Source of the DNA: an uncultured Chloroflexota bacterium
GTDB lineage: Bacteria; Chloroflexota; Limnocylindria; Limnocylindrales; Limnocylindraceae
Direction of reading: 5' to 3'
NCBI GenBank assembly: GCA_903944295.1
Contig: CAJARA010000103.1
Span: forward strand, 1-20,068
Length of the DNA stretch: 20,068 nt
The notes beneath the pieces were generated by a model, which saw only the letters and a program-made list of their open reading frames with translations, was not told the DNA's origin and did no database searches. How positions within the stretch are numbered: the first letter of the stretch is position 1; each line of letters opens with the position of its first letter. This document shows positions 1 to 7,082 of this stretch, one piece after another. Position numbers and translations under genes: made by a program.

Positions 1-1016
1 GCACGGCGCACGCGCTAATCGTTGGCATTGACGGCGGCAACTCCAAGACCGACATCCTCCTCGCAGACACAAGTGGAAAGCTTCTCGCCTGGGTGCGCGT
101 CAGTGGCAGCAACCCACAAGGGATCGGACTCCTCCCTGCGGTAGCGCTGCTGCGCTCTGGCATTGACGCGGCGTTAGCGCGCGCCAAGCGTGGCGGTGAG
201 CGACCCGCAGCGGTTGCCCTCTGTATGGCGGGGATTGATACGCCACGCGACGCGAAGGCGGTGCGCGGCGCGCTCGCCGGTCGCGGATCGACGCGTATTG
301 CGGATCACCTCTCTACGCGAAACGACTCCGAGGCGGGTCTCCGCGTGGCAACCACCGACGGCGTTGGCATCGCGATTGTCGGCGGCGCCGGCGTCAACGC
401 GATCGGCGTGAACGAGAAGGGGAAGACGGCGCGCTTCGCCGCGCTCGGCGATATCTCTGGCGATTTCGGCGGCGGTGGCGGACTGAGTGTTGCCGCACTC
501 GGTGCAGCTGTGCGTGCTGTTGAGGGCCGCGGTCCGCGGACGAGTCTTGGACGCGCCATCTTGCGCACGACCGGCTTCCCATCACTCCGCGCACTTCTTG
601 ACGCGGTGCTAGAAGATCGAGTCCCTCACGGTGGGATTGGCACGCTCGGCCGTGTCCTTCTTGAGGAGTCGGAGCGTGGGGATCGAGTGGCGCGCGAGAT
701 CGAAACGCTGATGATTGATCACGCCGTTGCCTACGCCGTTGCGGCGCAGCGCCGCGCCCCGTCGCGCCGCAAGCGCATCCCAATCGTGCTGATCGGCAGC
801 ACGATCCTCTCGTCGCTCCCCGGGTATCGTTCTCGCCTCTACGCGGCGCTCATCGCCGCAATTCCAAATGCCGAGATGCGACCGCTGCGTGAGCCACCAG
901 CGCTTGGCGCACTGCTCTATGCGCTCGACGAATCTGGCGCTGGACCTGCTGCACGCACGCGCGCCGAAGCGTCACTGCGCGCAGCGATCAAGAAGGCGAA
1001 GCCTGTAAAGATCTAG
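1..1016 (+). CDS. BadF/BadG-type sugar kinase (N-acetylglucosamine kinase-like), 5' partial
   Basis: Coding sequence open from base 3 to the TAG at 1014-1016, so its start lies just upstream of the window. The visible N-terminus contains GIDGGNSKTD, the phosphate-1 loop of the ASKHA ATPase fold used by BadF/BadG and GlcNAc kinases. Further on come a catalytic-type ND pair (RNDSEAG), then GGAGVNAIG and GDISGDFGGGGG, which sit where GlcNAc kinases have GTGSN and GDEGSG. About 337 residues are visible, close to the family's full length. The family transfers phosphate from ATP to sugars such as N-acetylglucosamine in the cytoplasm. The gene converges on a GH4 phospho-glycosidase only 12 bp away, next to a sugar ABC operon, so I infer it phosphorylates the imported sugar or disaccharide. 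The sugar cannot be read from the sequence. The changed second phosphate loop leaves some doubt about the exact reaction. Confidence 0.82.
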   Translation, partial: TAHALIVGIDGGNSKTDILLADTSGKLLAWVRVSGSNPQGIGLLPAVALLRSGIDAALARAKRGGERPAAVALCMAGIDTPRDAKAVRGALAGRGSTRIADHLSTRNDSEAGLRVATTDGVGIAIVGGAGVNAIGVNEKGKTARFAALGDISGDFGGGGGLSVAALGAAVRAVEGRGPRTSLGRAILRTTGFPSLRALLDAVLEDRVPHGGIGTLGRVLLEESERGDRVAREIETLMIDHAVAYAVAAQRRAPSRRKRIPIVLIGSTILSSLPGYRSRLYAALIAAIPNAEMRPLREPPALGALLYALDESGAGPAARTRAEASLRAAIKKAKPVKI

Positions 1017-1028
1017 CGCGCGAAGTAG

Positions 1029-2288
1029 TTAGCGCGCGAAGCGTGGAAGGTTCGCCGCGTGCGCCGCAAGGAGCTCGCCACCGATCACCTCTGCAACGTC
1101 GAGGCTCGGCACGAGCGGATTCAGCGCAAGCGCGTCGATCGCCGCCGCGCGGTCGCCAGAGAGTGCCGCTGCAACGGTAGCCTTGCCGAAGGCGCCGAGC
1201 TTCAGGATTAGATCGCGGCGCGCGCCACCAAGCGGCGCGATCGGGATCGGCCGCGCACCCGTTGCGTCAACCTCGCTGAGCACCTCAATCACCTGATCAT
1301 CTGGAAGGTCAGGAATTGCGCCGTCATTGCGGACGTTGACAACGAGTCGGGCCGGCTTTGCGCCGGTGAGCGCCGCGATCAGGTCGAGCGCCGCCGCGGA
1401 GTAGAAGGCGCCGCCGCGGCTCTCTAGAAGTTTTGGCTTCTCGGCGAGCGTAGGGTCCTTATACATCTCAAGAAGCTGCGCCTCAATCTTTGCCACTTCA
1501 AGTCCGCGCGTTCCAGCGGCGCGCTGTTCAACGAGCACCTTCTCCGGCTCTGCATAGTAGCGCAGGTAGTAACTCGGAATGGCGCGCTCTTCACGCAGCT
1601 GTGCTTCGCTCCAGCCGGTCATCTCGGCGAGCTTCGCGCTCTCGGTTGCAATAAGGTCGGCGAGTTTCGGCTGACCATCCACGCGAATCTCTCGATACCA
1701 TGCGCCGTGATTCAGTCCCGCCGACTCAATCTCCACGCGCTCTGGCGCCACGCCGAAATGTTTCGCCGCGTTGCGCTGCAGTCCGATCGCTGAATTGCAG
1801 AGCCCAACCGCGCGATGCCCCGCGCCGATCAGCGCCTGGCTCACCATGGAGACAGGATTTGCAAAGTCGAGGAGCCACGCCTTCGGGCTGCTCTTCGCAA
1901 GTGCTTCGGCAATCTCAATCGTTGGCGGCACAGTGCGCAGTGCCTTCGCCCAACCGCCGGGACCAACCGTCTCTTGGCCGAGGACGCCGTGGGGGAGTGG
2001 GATCGATTCATCTTTCACGCGCGCCGCAGATCCGCCGATGCGGTACTGCACTAGGCAGGCGTCTGGACCGTCGAGCGCTTCGTCACGCGAAGTGGTGAGT
2101 TTCAGTCGTCCGCTCCAGCCGGCCTTGTCGAGCATCCGCTTCGCCAGACCGCCGAGGATCTCAAGGCGCGCAGGGTCAAGGTCCATCAAGACGAGCTCGT
2201 CCAGAGGCGTGCCGAGCCGCCCCTCGCCGATCCCCTCAATGAGCTCGGGGGTATAGGTGCTCCCGGCCCCAATGATGCTGACCTTCAA
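1029..2288 (-). CDS. GH4 family 6-phospho-beta-glucosidase-like enzyme
   Basis: A 419-residue protein of normal GH4 length. The N-terminal Rossmann motif GAGSTYTPEL (residues 7-16) binds NAD. The segment GGSAARVKDE is followed by GQETVGPGG at 104-112. The metal-binding pair is seen as GLCNSAIG (Cys164, Asn165) and GLNH (His194), and IPSYYLRYY near 237-245 supplies the catalytic-type tyrosines. GH4 enzymes cleave glycosides by transient oxidation at C3 using NAD+ and a divalent metal. The GLCN and GLNH patterns resemble the 6-phospho-beta-glucosidase subgroup more than alpha-galactosidases. It would act on 6-phospho-disaccharides in the cytoplasm. The start is TTG with an AG-rich ribosome site (2292-2300). 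It is divergent from the sugar ABC operon and convergent with the kinase, which supports a shared pathway. Substrate (cellobiose-, chitobiose- or other-derived) is unknown. Confidence 0.9.
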   Translation of the reverse strand: MKVSIIGAGSTYTPELIEGIGEGRLGTPLDELVLMDLDPARLEILGGLAKRMLDKAGWSGRLKLTTSRDEALDGPDACLVQYRIGGSAARVKDESIPLPHGVLGQETVGPGGWAKALRTVPPTIEIAEALAKSSPKAWLLDFANPVSMVSQALIGAGHRAVGLCNSAIGLQRNAAKHFGVAPERVEIESAGLNHGAWYREIRVDGQPKLADLIATESAKLAEMTGWSEAQLREERAIPSYYLRYYAEPEKVLVEQRAAGTRGLEVAKIEAQLLEMYKDPTLAEKPKLLESRGGAFYSAAALDLIAALTGAKPARLVVNVRNDGAIPDLPDDQVIEVLSEVDATGARPIPIAPLGGARRDLILKLGAFGKATVAAALSGDRAAAIDALALNPLVPSLDVAEVIGGELLAAHAANLPRFAR

Positions 2289-2318
2289 AGACCCCCCTCT
2301 GCTGTGGTTCTGCGGCTG

Positions 2319-2324
2319 ATTCTA
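2319..2324 (-). promoter_or_regulatory. Candidate -10 box for the GH4 gene
   Basis: Reads TAGAAT on the minus strand, five of six matches to TATAAT, and would start transcription about 24 bases before the TTG start codon. No convincing -35 box is visible upstream, so this is tentative. Confidence 0.35.
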
Positions 2325-2396
2325 GGCTCCCCCCACGCTCAGCCCCCCGCATAGGTTGCGCCCACCGCGCCTCTCCCTCCGCCACCCCCTCGTGAG

Positions 2397-2410
2397 GCGT
2401 ATTCATACGC
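2397..2410. promoter_or_regulatory. Perfect 6-2-6 inverted repeat, candidate operator
   Basis: GCGTAT-TC-ATACGC in the gap between the divergent GH4 and binding-protein genes, 52 bases before the binding-protein start. Its shape suits a LacI- or GntR-type dimeric regulator, though no regulator gene lies in the window. Its right arm begins a 14-mer found again upstream of the aminotransferase gene. Confidence 0.45.
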
Positions 2411-2417
2411 ACAGCAG
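2404..2417 (+). repeat. Shared 14-mer element (copy upstream of the first binding protein)
   Basis: CATACGCACAGCAG overlaps the right arm of the 2397-2410 inverted repeat and abuts the GC hairpin. It matches 13 of 14 bases with the element at 11391-11404 (minus). Confidence 0.4.
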
Positions 2418-2439
2418 GCACCCCCCGTTGGGGGGCGCC
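2417..2439 (+). promoter_or_regulatory. GC-rich hairpin before the binding-protein ribosome site
   Basis: CCCCCC-GTT-GGGGGG with the stem extended by GGC/GCC across one A-C mismatch. It lies 12-14 bases before the AGGAGG ribosome site (2452-2457). There is no T-tract, so it is not a classical terminator. It could be a leader hairpin affecting stability or translation, or DNA-level structure. Confidence 0.45.
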
Positions 2440-2462
2440 CTCGCGAGTAGTAGGAGGGATTC

Positions 2463-3854
2463 ATGAAGCAGAGGAAGTGGCGTCTCAGCGCGATTACCGC
2501 GGTGATGATGCTTATTGCTGTCGCTTGCGGCGGCTCGTCATCCTCAACCGAGCCGACTGAAGTCGTTCAGTTGCGCTGGTTCGTTGGTCTTGGAACAGGG
2601 ACCGACGTAGAGACTCAGGTACCGGTGCAGCAAGAGGTGGTCGACGCCTGGAACGCTGCGCATCCAAACATTCAGGTCACCCTTGAAGTGGTGCCGAATG
2701 CGGACGCCAAGAACACGCTGCTCACCCAGAACGCAGCAGGGAACCCACCAGATGTGGTTGGGCCGGCAGGCGTTGCGGGATCGAACGGCTTCTACGGCCA
2801 GTGGCTCGACCTTGCGCCGCTGATTGGCGACGCGAACTATGACCTGTCGCAGTTCCCAGCAGCCGCCGTTGAGGCGTTCGCTGTTGGTGGACAGGGGCAG
2901 CTCGGCCTTCCGTTCGCTTCATTCCCATCATTCATGTATTTCCGTCCGTCACTCTTTGAAGAGGCGGGCCTCAACCTGCCGCCGTCAACGTACGGCGACC
3001 AGTACGAGATGCCAGACGGCACGATGGTCGACTGGAGTTGGGACACGGTTCGCGAGGTTGGCATGCTCTTGACGGTGGACAGCGCCGGCAAGGACGCAAC
3101 CGAGGCGGGCTTCAATCCTAAGAAGATCGTGCAGTACGGATATGCACAGCCATGGAACGGCGCGCCTGAGTGGGCGAGCTGGTTCAAGCCAGGTCAGTTC
3201 CTGCAGTCAGATGGCAAGACCGTTGCCGCTCCTGACGGTTGGGTTGATGCATGGCAGTGGTACAACGACGCAGCGTTCAAGGACTACTTCATGCCGAACG
3301 CGGATGTCTCGGCCAAGGAGGAGTGGGGCCAGGGAAACGCCTTCCCAACTGGCAAGATCGCCATGGGACAGTCGTACACCTGGTACACCTGCTGCTTGGG
3401 TGACGTGCTTGGTGAGGATTGGAACATTGCTCCAACTCCATCAAATGGCGGCACCATCAGTAACGACATGAATGCGGATACGTTCCGCATCTCTGCCGGA
3501 AGCAAGCACCCGAAGGAGGCCTTCGAGTTCATGACGTATCTGCTCGGCGAGGCGTCGGCGAAGCTGCTCGTGATTTACGGCGGCATGCCAGCGCGCGCAG
3601 GGGACCAGGATGCATTCTTTGCAACCCTGGATGAGAAGTTCCCACAGGGCGTGAATTGGGACATTGCAAAGGCGAGCTACGCCAATGCTTCAAGCCCAAG
3701 CGCTGAGGCGTACATCCCGAATTACCTGAAGGCTCGGGATTACATCTACAGCGACTTCACGCCGCTGTTGACCAAGAAGGCGATGAACGTTTCGGACTAT
3801 GTGACGAACACGTTCCTCCCGGCTCTGCAAGCGATCGCAGACGAGTCTGAGTAA
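2463..3854 (+). CDS. Sugar ABC transporter substrate-binding lipoprotein (family 1)
   Basis: A 463-residue extracellular solute-binding protein of the MalE-like family. The N-terminus has basic residues (KQRKWR), a hydrophobic stretch and a lipobox ending AVAC, with lipidation expected at Cys22, followed by a Gly/Ser-rich linker. The start is fixed by a strong TAGGAGG ribosome site 5 bases upstream. The body has the expected features: an early QEVVDAWNAAHPNIQVTLE region, then VVGPAGVAG, and an aromatic-rich C-terminal half typical of sugar pockets. It captures a carbohydrate outside the membrane and delivers it to the two permeases encoded next. It is first in the operon, divergent from the GH4 gene. 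The ligand is not readable, and the neighbours suggest a glycoside or oligosaccharide. Confidence 0.93.
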   Translation: MKQRKWRLSAITAVMMLIAVACGGSSSSTEPTEVVQLRWFVGLGTGTDVETQVPVQQEVVDAWNAAHPNIQVTLEVVPNADAKNTLLTQNAAGNPPDVVGPAGVAGSNGFYGQWLDLAPLIGDANYDLSQFPAAAVEAFAVGGQGQLGLPFASFPSFMYFRPSLFEEAGLNLPPSTYGDQYEMPDGTMVDWSWDTVREVGMLLTVDSAGKDATEAGFNPKKIVQYGYAQPWNGAPEWASWFKPGQFLQSDGKTVAAPDGWVDAWQWYNDAAFKDYFMPNADVSAKEEWGQGNAFPTGKIAMGQSYTWYTCCLGDVLGEDWNIAPTPSNGGTISNDMNADTFRISAGSKHPKEAFEFMTYLLGEASAKLLVIYGGMPARAGDQDAFFATLDEKFPQGVNWDIAKASYANASSPSAEAYIPNYLKARDYIYSDFTPLLTKKAMNVSDYVTNTFLPALQAIADESE

Positions 3855-3861
3855 CAGGCCC

Positions 3862-3877
3862 GGCTAGTTCGTTAGCC
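3862..3877 (+). promoter_or_regulatory. Small hairpin with TTCG loop after the binding-protein gene
   Basis: GGCTAG-TTCG-TTAGCC forms five Watson-Crick pairs plus a closing G-T pair around a TTCG tetraloop, eight bases after the stop codon. It forms a tandem with the larger hairpin that follows. Confidence 0.4.
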
Positions 3878-3878
3878 A

Positions 3879-3926
3879 AGGTTCAGGACGGGGCGGATGC
3901 GACACGGGCGCATCCGCCCCGAACCT
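3879..3926 (+). promoter_or_regulatory. Strong intergenic hairpin between binding protein and first permease
   Basis: A perfect 13-bp stem (3889-3901 with 3909-3921) around a 7-base loop, extended by AGGTT/AACCT (3879-3883 with 3922-3926) with a 5-base bulge. No T-run follows. In sugar ABC operons such hairpins commonly protect the abundant binding-protein message from 3' decay and reduce read-through into the permease genes, and that is the likely role here. Confidence 0.6.
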
Positions 3927-3964
3927 ACGATTAAGATCCCAAGCATAAAGAGGGGCGGGTACAA

Positions 3965-4882
3965 GTGAGCATCTTCCGGAACAAGATGGAGCGACGTGAG
4001 GCCCAGTGGGGCTTCCTCTTCATCTCCCCGTGGATTATTGGGCTCGCCGTCTTCTATGCATTCCCCATTGTTGCCAGTCTCCTGCTTACCTTCTTTGACG
4101 CCTCGCTAACCGGCGCAGAGCGTAACTTCACCTTCATTGGGCTGGACAACTGGATTCGCTTCTTCAATGATCCGATGGCATGGAAGGCGCTCGGCGTGAC
4201 CGTTCGCTTCACGCTGCTCACACTCCCAGTTGGTATCTTCGTTCCACTTGCTGTTGCGTTGGTTTTAAACAGCAAGGCGCTCGTTGCACCAGGACTCTTC
4301 CGCGTCCTCTGGTTCCTTCCCTACGTGATCCCCTTCGTTGCTGGGATCATCGGTTGGCTCGGCGTCATTGGCCAGAATGGACCGCTCAACACGCTGATTG
4401 AGCTCTTCGGCGTTCAAGACGCGCCGCTCTGGACGAACGATCCTGGGCTCATCTACCCGGCACTCGTGCTGATGGGGATCTGGGGGATCGGTTCCGCGAT
4501 CGTGGTCTACCTATCAGGGCTTGGAGGTGTGCCAACGGAACTCTATGAGGCGGCCATGGTGGACGGTGCCGGATGGTGGGCGAGCTTACGCCACATCACC
4601 CTCCCGATGATCACGCCGGTCATCTTCTACAACCTCATCCTTGGGGTGGCGGGGAGCCTGCAGTACTTCCTTGTTCCGCAGGTGCTCAATGGTGGTAACG
4701 GAAACCCAGAAGGATCCACCCTCTTCTTCAACATCTATCTCTTTAAGAGCTTCTTCACGTATCAAGATCCTTCGTACGGTGCAACGCTTGCTTGGGTGCT
4801 CTTCCTTATCACCCTTGGGCTGAGCCTCATCCTCTTCGGGACGCAGAAGCGCTGGGTCTACTACGCCGGAGGTGATCGATGA
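3965..4882 (+). CDS. Sugar ABC transporter permease, MalF type
   Basis: A 305-residue inner-membrane protein with six predicted hydrophobic helices, the first at about residues 17-40 after a short basic cytoplasmic tail. The permease signature loop that docks onto the ATPase is present as YEAAMVDGAGWW...ITLP around residues 194-215. It forms half of the transport channel with the MalG-type protein encoded next. It starts at GTG, preceded by G-rich ribosome-site sequence AGGGGCGGG. It lacks the large extra periplasmic domain of E. coli MalF, as is usual for Gram-positive-type and related systems. Its stop overlaps the next start by 4 bp (ATGA), implying translational coupling. Confidence 0.93.
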   Translation: MSIFRNKMERREAQWGFLFISPWIIGLAVFYAFPIVASLLLTFFDASLTGAERNFTFIGLDNWIRFFNDPMAWKALGVTVRFTLLTLPVGIFVPLAVALVLNSKALVAPGLFRVLWFLPYVIPFVAGIIGWLGVIGQNGPLNTLIELFGVQDAPLWTNDPGLIYPALVLMGIWGIGSAIVVYLSGLGGVPTELYEAAMVDGAGWWASLRHITLPMITPVIFYNLILGVAGSLQYFLVPQVLNGGNGNPEGSTLFFNIYLFKSFFTYQDPSYGATLAWVLFLITLGLSLILFGTQKRWVYYAGGDR

Positions 4883-5961
4883 GCGCAGCACAAGAGCTGA
4901 GCGCAGAAGCGGTCGTTGCCGAGCGGACGGAGTCGCGCCGCAGGATCAGCACGCGTCGCCGCATCTTAGTGACGCTTGGCGTTGCAACGCTGACCTTCCT
5001 CTTCTTCGCGCCGCTCTTCAACCTTGCCGCCACAAGCGTTAAGGATCCAGATCAGGTCTACGCCGCTGGCGCCCCGCTGTATCCGGCGCGGCCAAAGCAG
5101 GTTGAGGTTGACGGGAAGGATCGCCCGGTCGTGCGCGTGCCACAAGCAGACGGGACGTTTATGGAGATGGTGCTAGTCAAGCCTGGACGCCAAGAGAGCG
5201 TGCTGGCGGATCCAGCCGATGTGAGCAAGACGATTGTCTGGCAAGGCTCGTGGCGCACCCTTGAGAACGCTTGGGAGTTCTCCGCCACGCTCAACAACTA
5301 CGGCGAGGTGTGGAAGTTGCTTGATTATCCGCGCCTGTTGCTGAACACCATCATCATCGCGGTGGTCGGCACCATTGGTACCGTTGTGAGCTGTGTCTTG
5401 GTGGCGTACGGGTTTGCGCGACTTAAATTCCCTGGTCGCGGCAAGCTCTTCCAGGTGATGGTCGCCACCATCTTTATCCCCGGCACTGTGACGCTGATCC
5501 CCACCTACATGCTCTTCTTGAATCTCGGCTGGGTGAATACGTGGCTGCCACTGCTCGTCCCAACTTTCCTGGCGAACGCCTTTGACGTCTTCTTGATTCG
5601 TCAATACATGATGACGATCCCGCGCGAGCATGATGAGGCGGCGCAGATTGAAGGGGCTGGTCCGTGGCAGATCCTTCGCGACGTGATCATCCCGCAGTCG
5701 TGGCCGGTGATCATCGCGGTGACGGTCTTCCACTTCGTCTACTCATGGAACGATTACTTCGGACCGCTGATCTACCTCTCCACCAAGCCTGAGCTGCAGA
5801 CGCTCGGCATTGGACTTTCGCGATTCTCGGATCAGTACAACGCGCGCGTTGGATTCCCTGAGGCGGCAACGATCATGACGCTCGCAATCCCGGTCGTCCT
5901 ATTCATTCTCTTCCAGCGCTACTTCGTACGCGGCGTGGTGGTGACCGGAGTGGACAAGTAA
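4879..5961 (+). CDS. Sugar ABC transporter permease, MalG type, with a long first external loop
   Basis: A 360-residue permease partner of the preceding protein. The EAA signature is seen as HDEAAQIEGAGPWQ...VIIPQ, and the C-terminal helix and tail resemble ordinary MalG-type proteins. Helix 1 covers about residues 29-52. Between it and helix 2 (about 152-175) lies about 60 residues more than in a standard 280-300 residue MalG. The extra part (about 68-130) is rich in Pro, Val, Asp and Gly and looks like a small beta-structured external domain. The second MalG-type permease of this window (288 residues) lacks it. The insert may touch the binding protein. Translation is coupled to the upstream gene by an ATGA overlap. 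Confidence 0.92.
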   Translation: MSAAQELSAEAVVAERTESRRRISTRRRILVTLGVATLTFLFFAPLFNLAATSVKDPDQVYAAGAPLYPARPKQVEVDGKDRPVVRVPQADGTFMEMVLVKPGRQESVLADPADVSKTIVWQGSWRTLENAWEFSATLNNYGEVWKLLDYPRLLLNTIIIAVVGTIGTVVSCVLVAYGFARLKFPGRGKLFQVMVATIFIPGTVTLIPTYMLFLNLGWVNTWLPLLVPTFLANAFDVFLIRQYMMTIPREHDEAAQIEGAGPWQILRDVIIPQSWPVIIAVTVFHFVYSWNDYFGPLIYLSTKPELQTLGIGLSRFSDQYNARVGFPEAATIMTLAIPVVLFILFQRYFVRGVVVTGVDK

Positions 5962-6068
5962 CCTCACTCCGTCTGCTCTGGACTCGGCTCGCCCTACTCA
6001 CCACCGCCCTTCTTCTGGCCGCAAGCGCGCTCGGCTGTGGGCCGTCACGACCTGCGTCGCACGCCGTA
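5961..6068 (+). other. In-frame lipoprotein signal peptide preceding the hydrolase, no ordinary start codon
   Basis: In the same frame as the following hydrolase, this stretch translates as a textbook lipoprotein signal. A basic segment (TSLRLLWTRLALL) is followed by a hydrophobic core (TTALLLAASALG) and a cysteine at 6036-6038 (lipobox ALGC), then a short linker (GPSRPAS) that runs straight into the mature domain. No ATG, GTG or TTG exists in frame before it. CTG at 5973 is the best candidate start and would give a 22-residue peptide up to and including the cysteine. The region begins at the stop codon of the permease, consistent with coupled translation. Confidence 0.6.
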
Positions 6069-7082
6069 GTGCGCCTTCAGCGCTGGCACTCGGTTGAAGA
6101 GGTTGCCTACTTCATGGATGGTGCGAAGGCGGCGGGCATCACCACCGTGCATGTGATCGCAAAGCACGATGAGGACGATGTGTTGCCGAGCGGCACCGCC
6201 TTCTATGCGAGCAGTATCGCCCCAGTCTGGTCAGGGGCGGCGAGCTGGGATCCACTCGAGGCGGCGGTAACGGAGGGGCACCGGCGCGGGCTGAAGATTT
6301 ACGCCTGGGTGCCGCAGTTCCATGACCAGGTGGCGGTAACGGCGCACCCAGAGTGGGAGATGCAGATTGCGGTAGATGGGAAGGCCGTGCCGTTCAGCGA
6401 GCAGAGCAGTTCCTATTTTGTGAACCCGATTGACCCAGAGGTGCGCGCATACGAGCAGTCCATCATTGAAGAGATCGTGCGCAACTACAGCGTTGATGGT
6501 GTTGACCTTGATTGGGTGCGTTTTGACAACCTCAATATGGATGTTGGCCCAGTGAGTCGCTCACTCGCAGCGAGCGAGGCGGGAATTGACCCACTCACGC
6601 TCAACTTCACGCTACCCCCTGATGACCCGCAGCTCGCCGGCTGGCAGGCGTGGCGCACCGCGAAGGTCGCCGATCACGTGCACAGCGTCCGTTCCGCTAT
6701 TGATGCGATTCGCCCAGGCGTCCACCTCGCCGCCTTCATCCTCCCGCAGTCCTTCACCGAGGTAGGGCAAGATCTTGCACAGTTCGCCGATGCCCTCGAT
6801 GAGGTTGAACCGATGTGCTACTTCCGAGATTGGGGCTTTGCCCCTTCGTGGGTGGTTGACGAGTGCATGCGTGACGTTGCGGCAAAGATTGAGGCGGCTG
6901 GCGCCGAGACGCGTATCGTGCCAACTCTAGGGACGAACGAGGCGGCGGAAGATATCGCCGCCGCAGTTGATGCCCTCAACGCTGAATACCCAGCGCTGAC
7001 CGCCATCGCCTGGTTTACACACGGGGGCTGGAGCAACGAGGGGATGGCCGAGGCGACAGCGCGACTAGAAGGCTGGCGTTAG
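6069..7082 (+). CDS. GHL10-like (family 10 glycosylhydrolase-like) TIM-barrel hydrolase, probable lipoprotein
   Basis: From the first ordinary start (GTG 6069) the protein has 337 residues. The sequence just upstream reads as a lipoprotein signal in the same frame, so the true start is probably near 5973. The domain resembles the bacterial GHL10/DUF187 glycosidase-like barrels. It has HRRGLKIYAWVPQF (about 71-84), then SYFVNPIDPEVRAYEQSIIEEIV (about 115-137) and DGVDLDWVRF (143-152), matching the family's NP...VR...DG(I/V)xxDxxR pattern whose Asp is the presumed catalytic residue. Members are thought to act on polysaccharides, but substrates are mostly unknown. As last gene of the ABC operon it probably trims glycans outside the membrane to feed the importer. 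Its stop overlaps that of the convergent SGNH gene. Confidence 0.75.
   Translation: MRLQRWHSVEEVAYFMDGAKAAGITTVHVIAKHDEDDVLPSGTAFYASSIAPVWSGAASWDPLEAAVTEGHRRGLKIYAWVPQFHDQVAVTAHPEWEMQIAVDGKAVPFSEQSSSYFVNPIDPEVRAYEQSIIEEIVRNYSVDGVDLDWVRFDNLNMDVGPVSRSLAASEAGIDPLTLNFTLPPDDPQLAGWQAWRTAKVADHVHSVRSAIDAIRPGVHLAAFILPQSFTEVGQDLAQFADALDEVEPMCYFRDWGFAPSWVVDECMRDVAAKIEAAGAETRIVPTLGTNEAAEDIAAAVDALNAEYPALTAIAWFTHGGWSNEGMAEATARLEGWR

Noticed and set aside
1014..1041. 12-base direct repeat TAGCGCGCGAAG, 16 bases apart, spanning both convergent stop codons
   Set aside because: It comes mostly from GC-rich codons for Ala-Arg next to a stop. A similar string occurs at 7079-7090. No evidence of a functional site.
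3879..3926. Intrinsic terminator after the first binding-protein gene
   Set aside because: The stem is strong but no T-run follows and the permease genes continue, so mRNA protection or partial read-through control is more likely.
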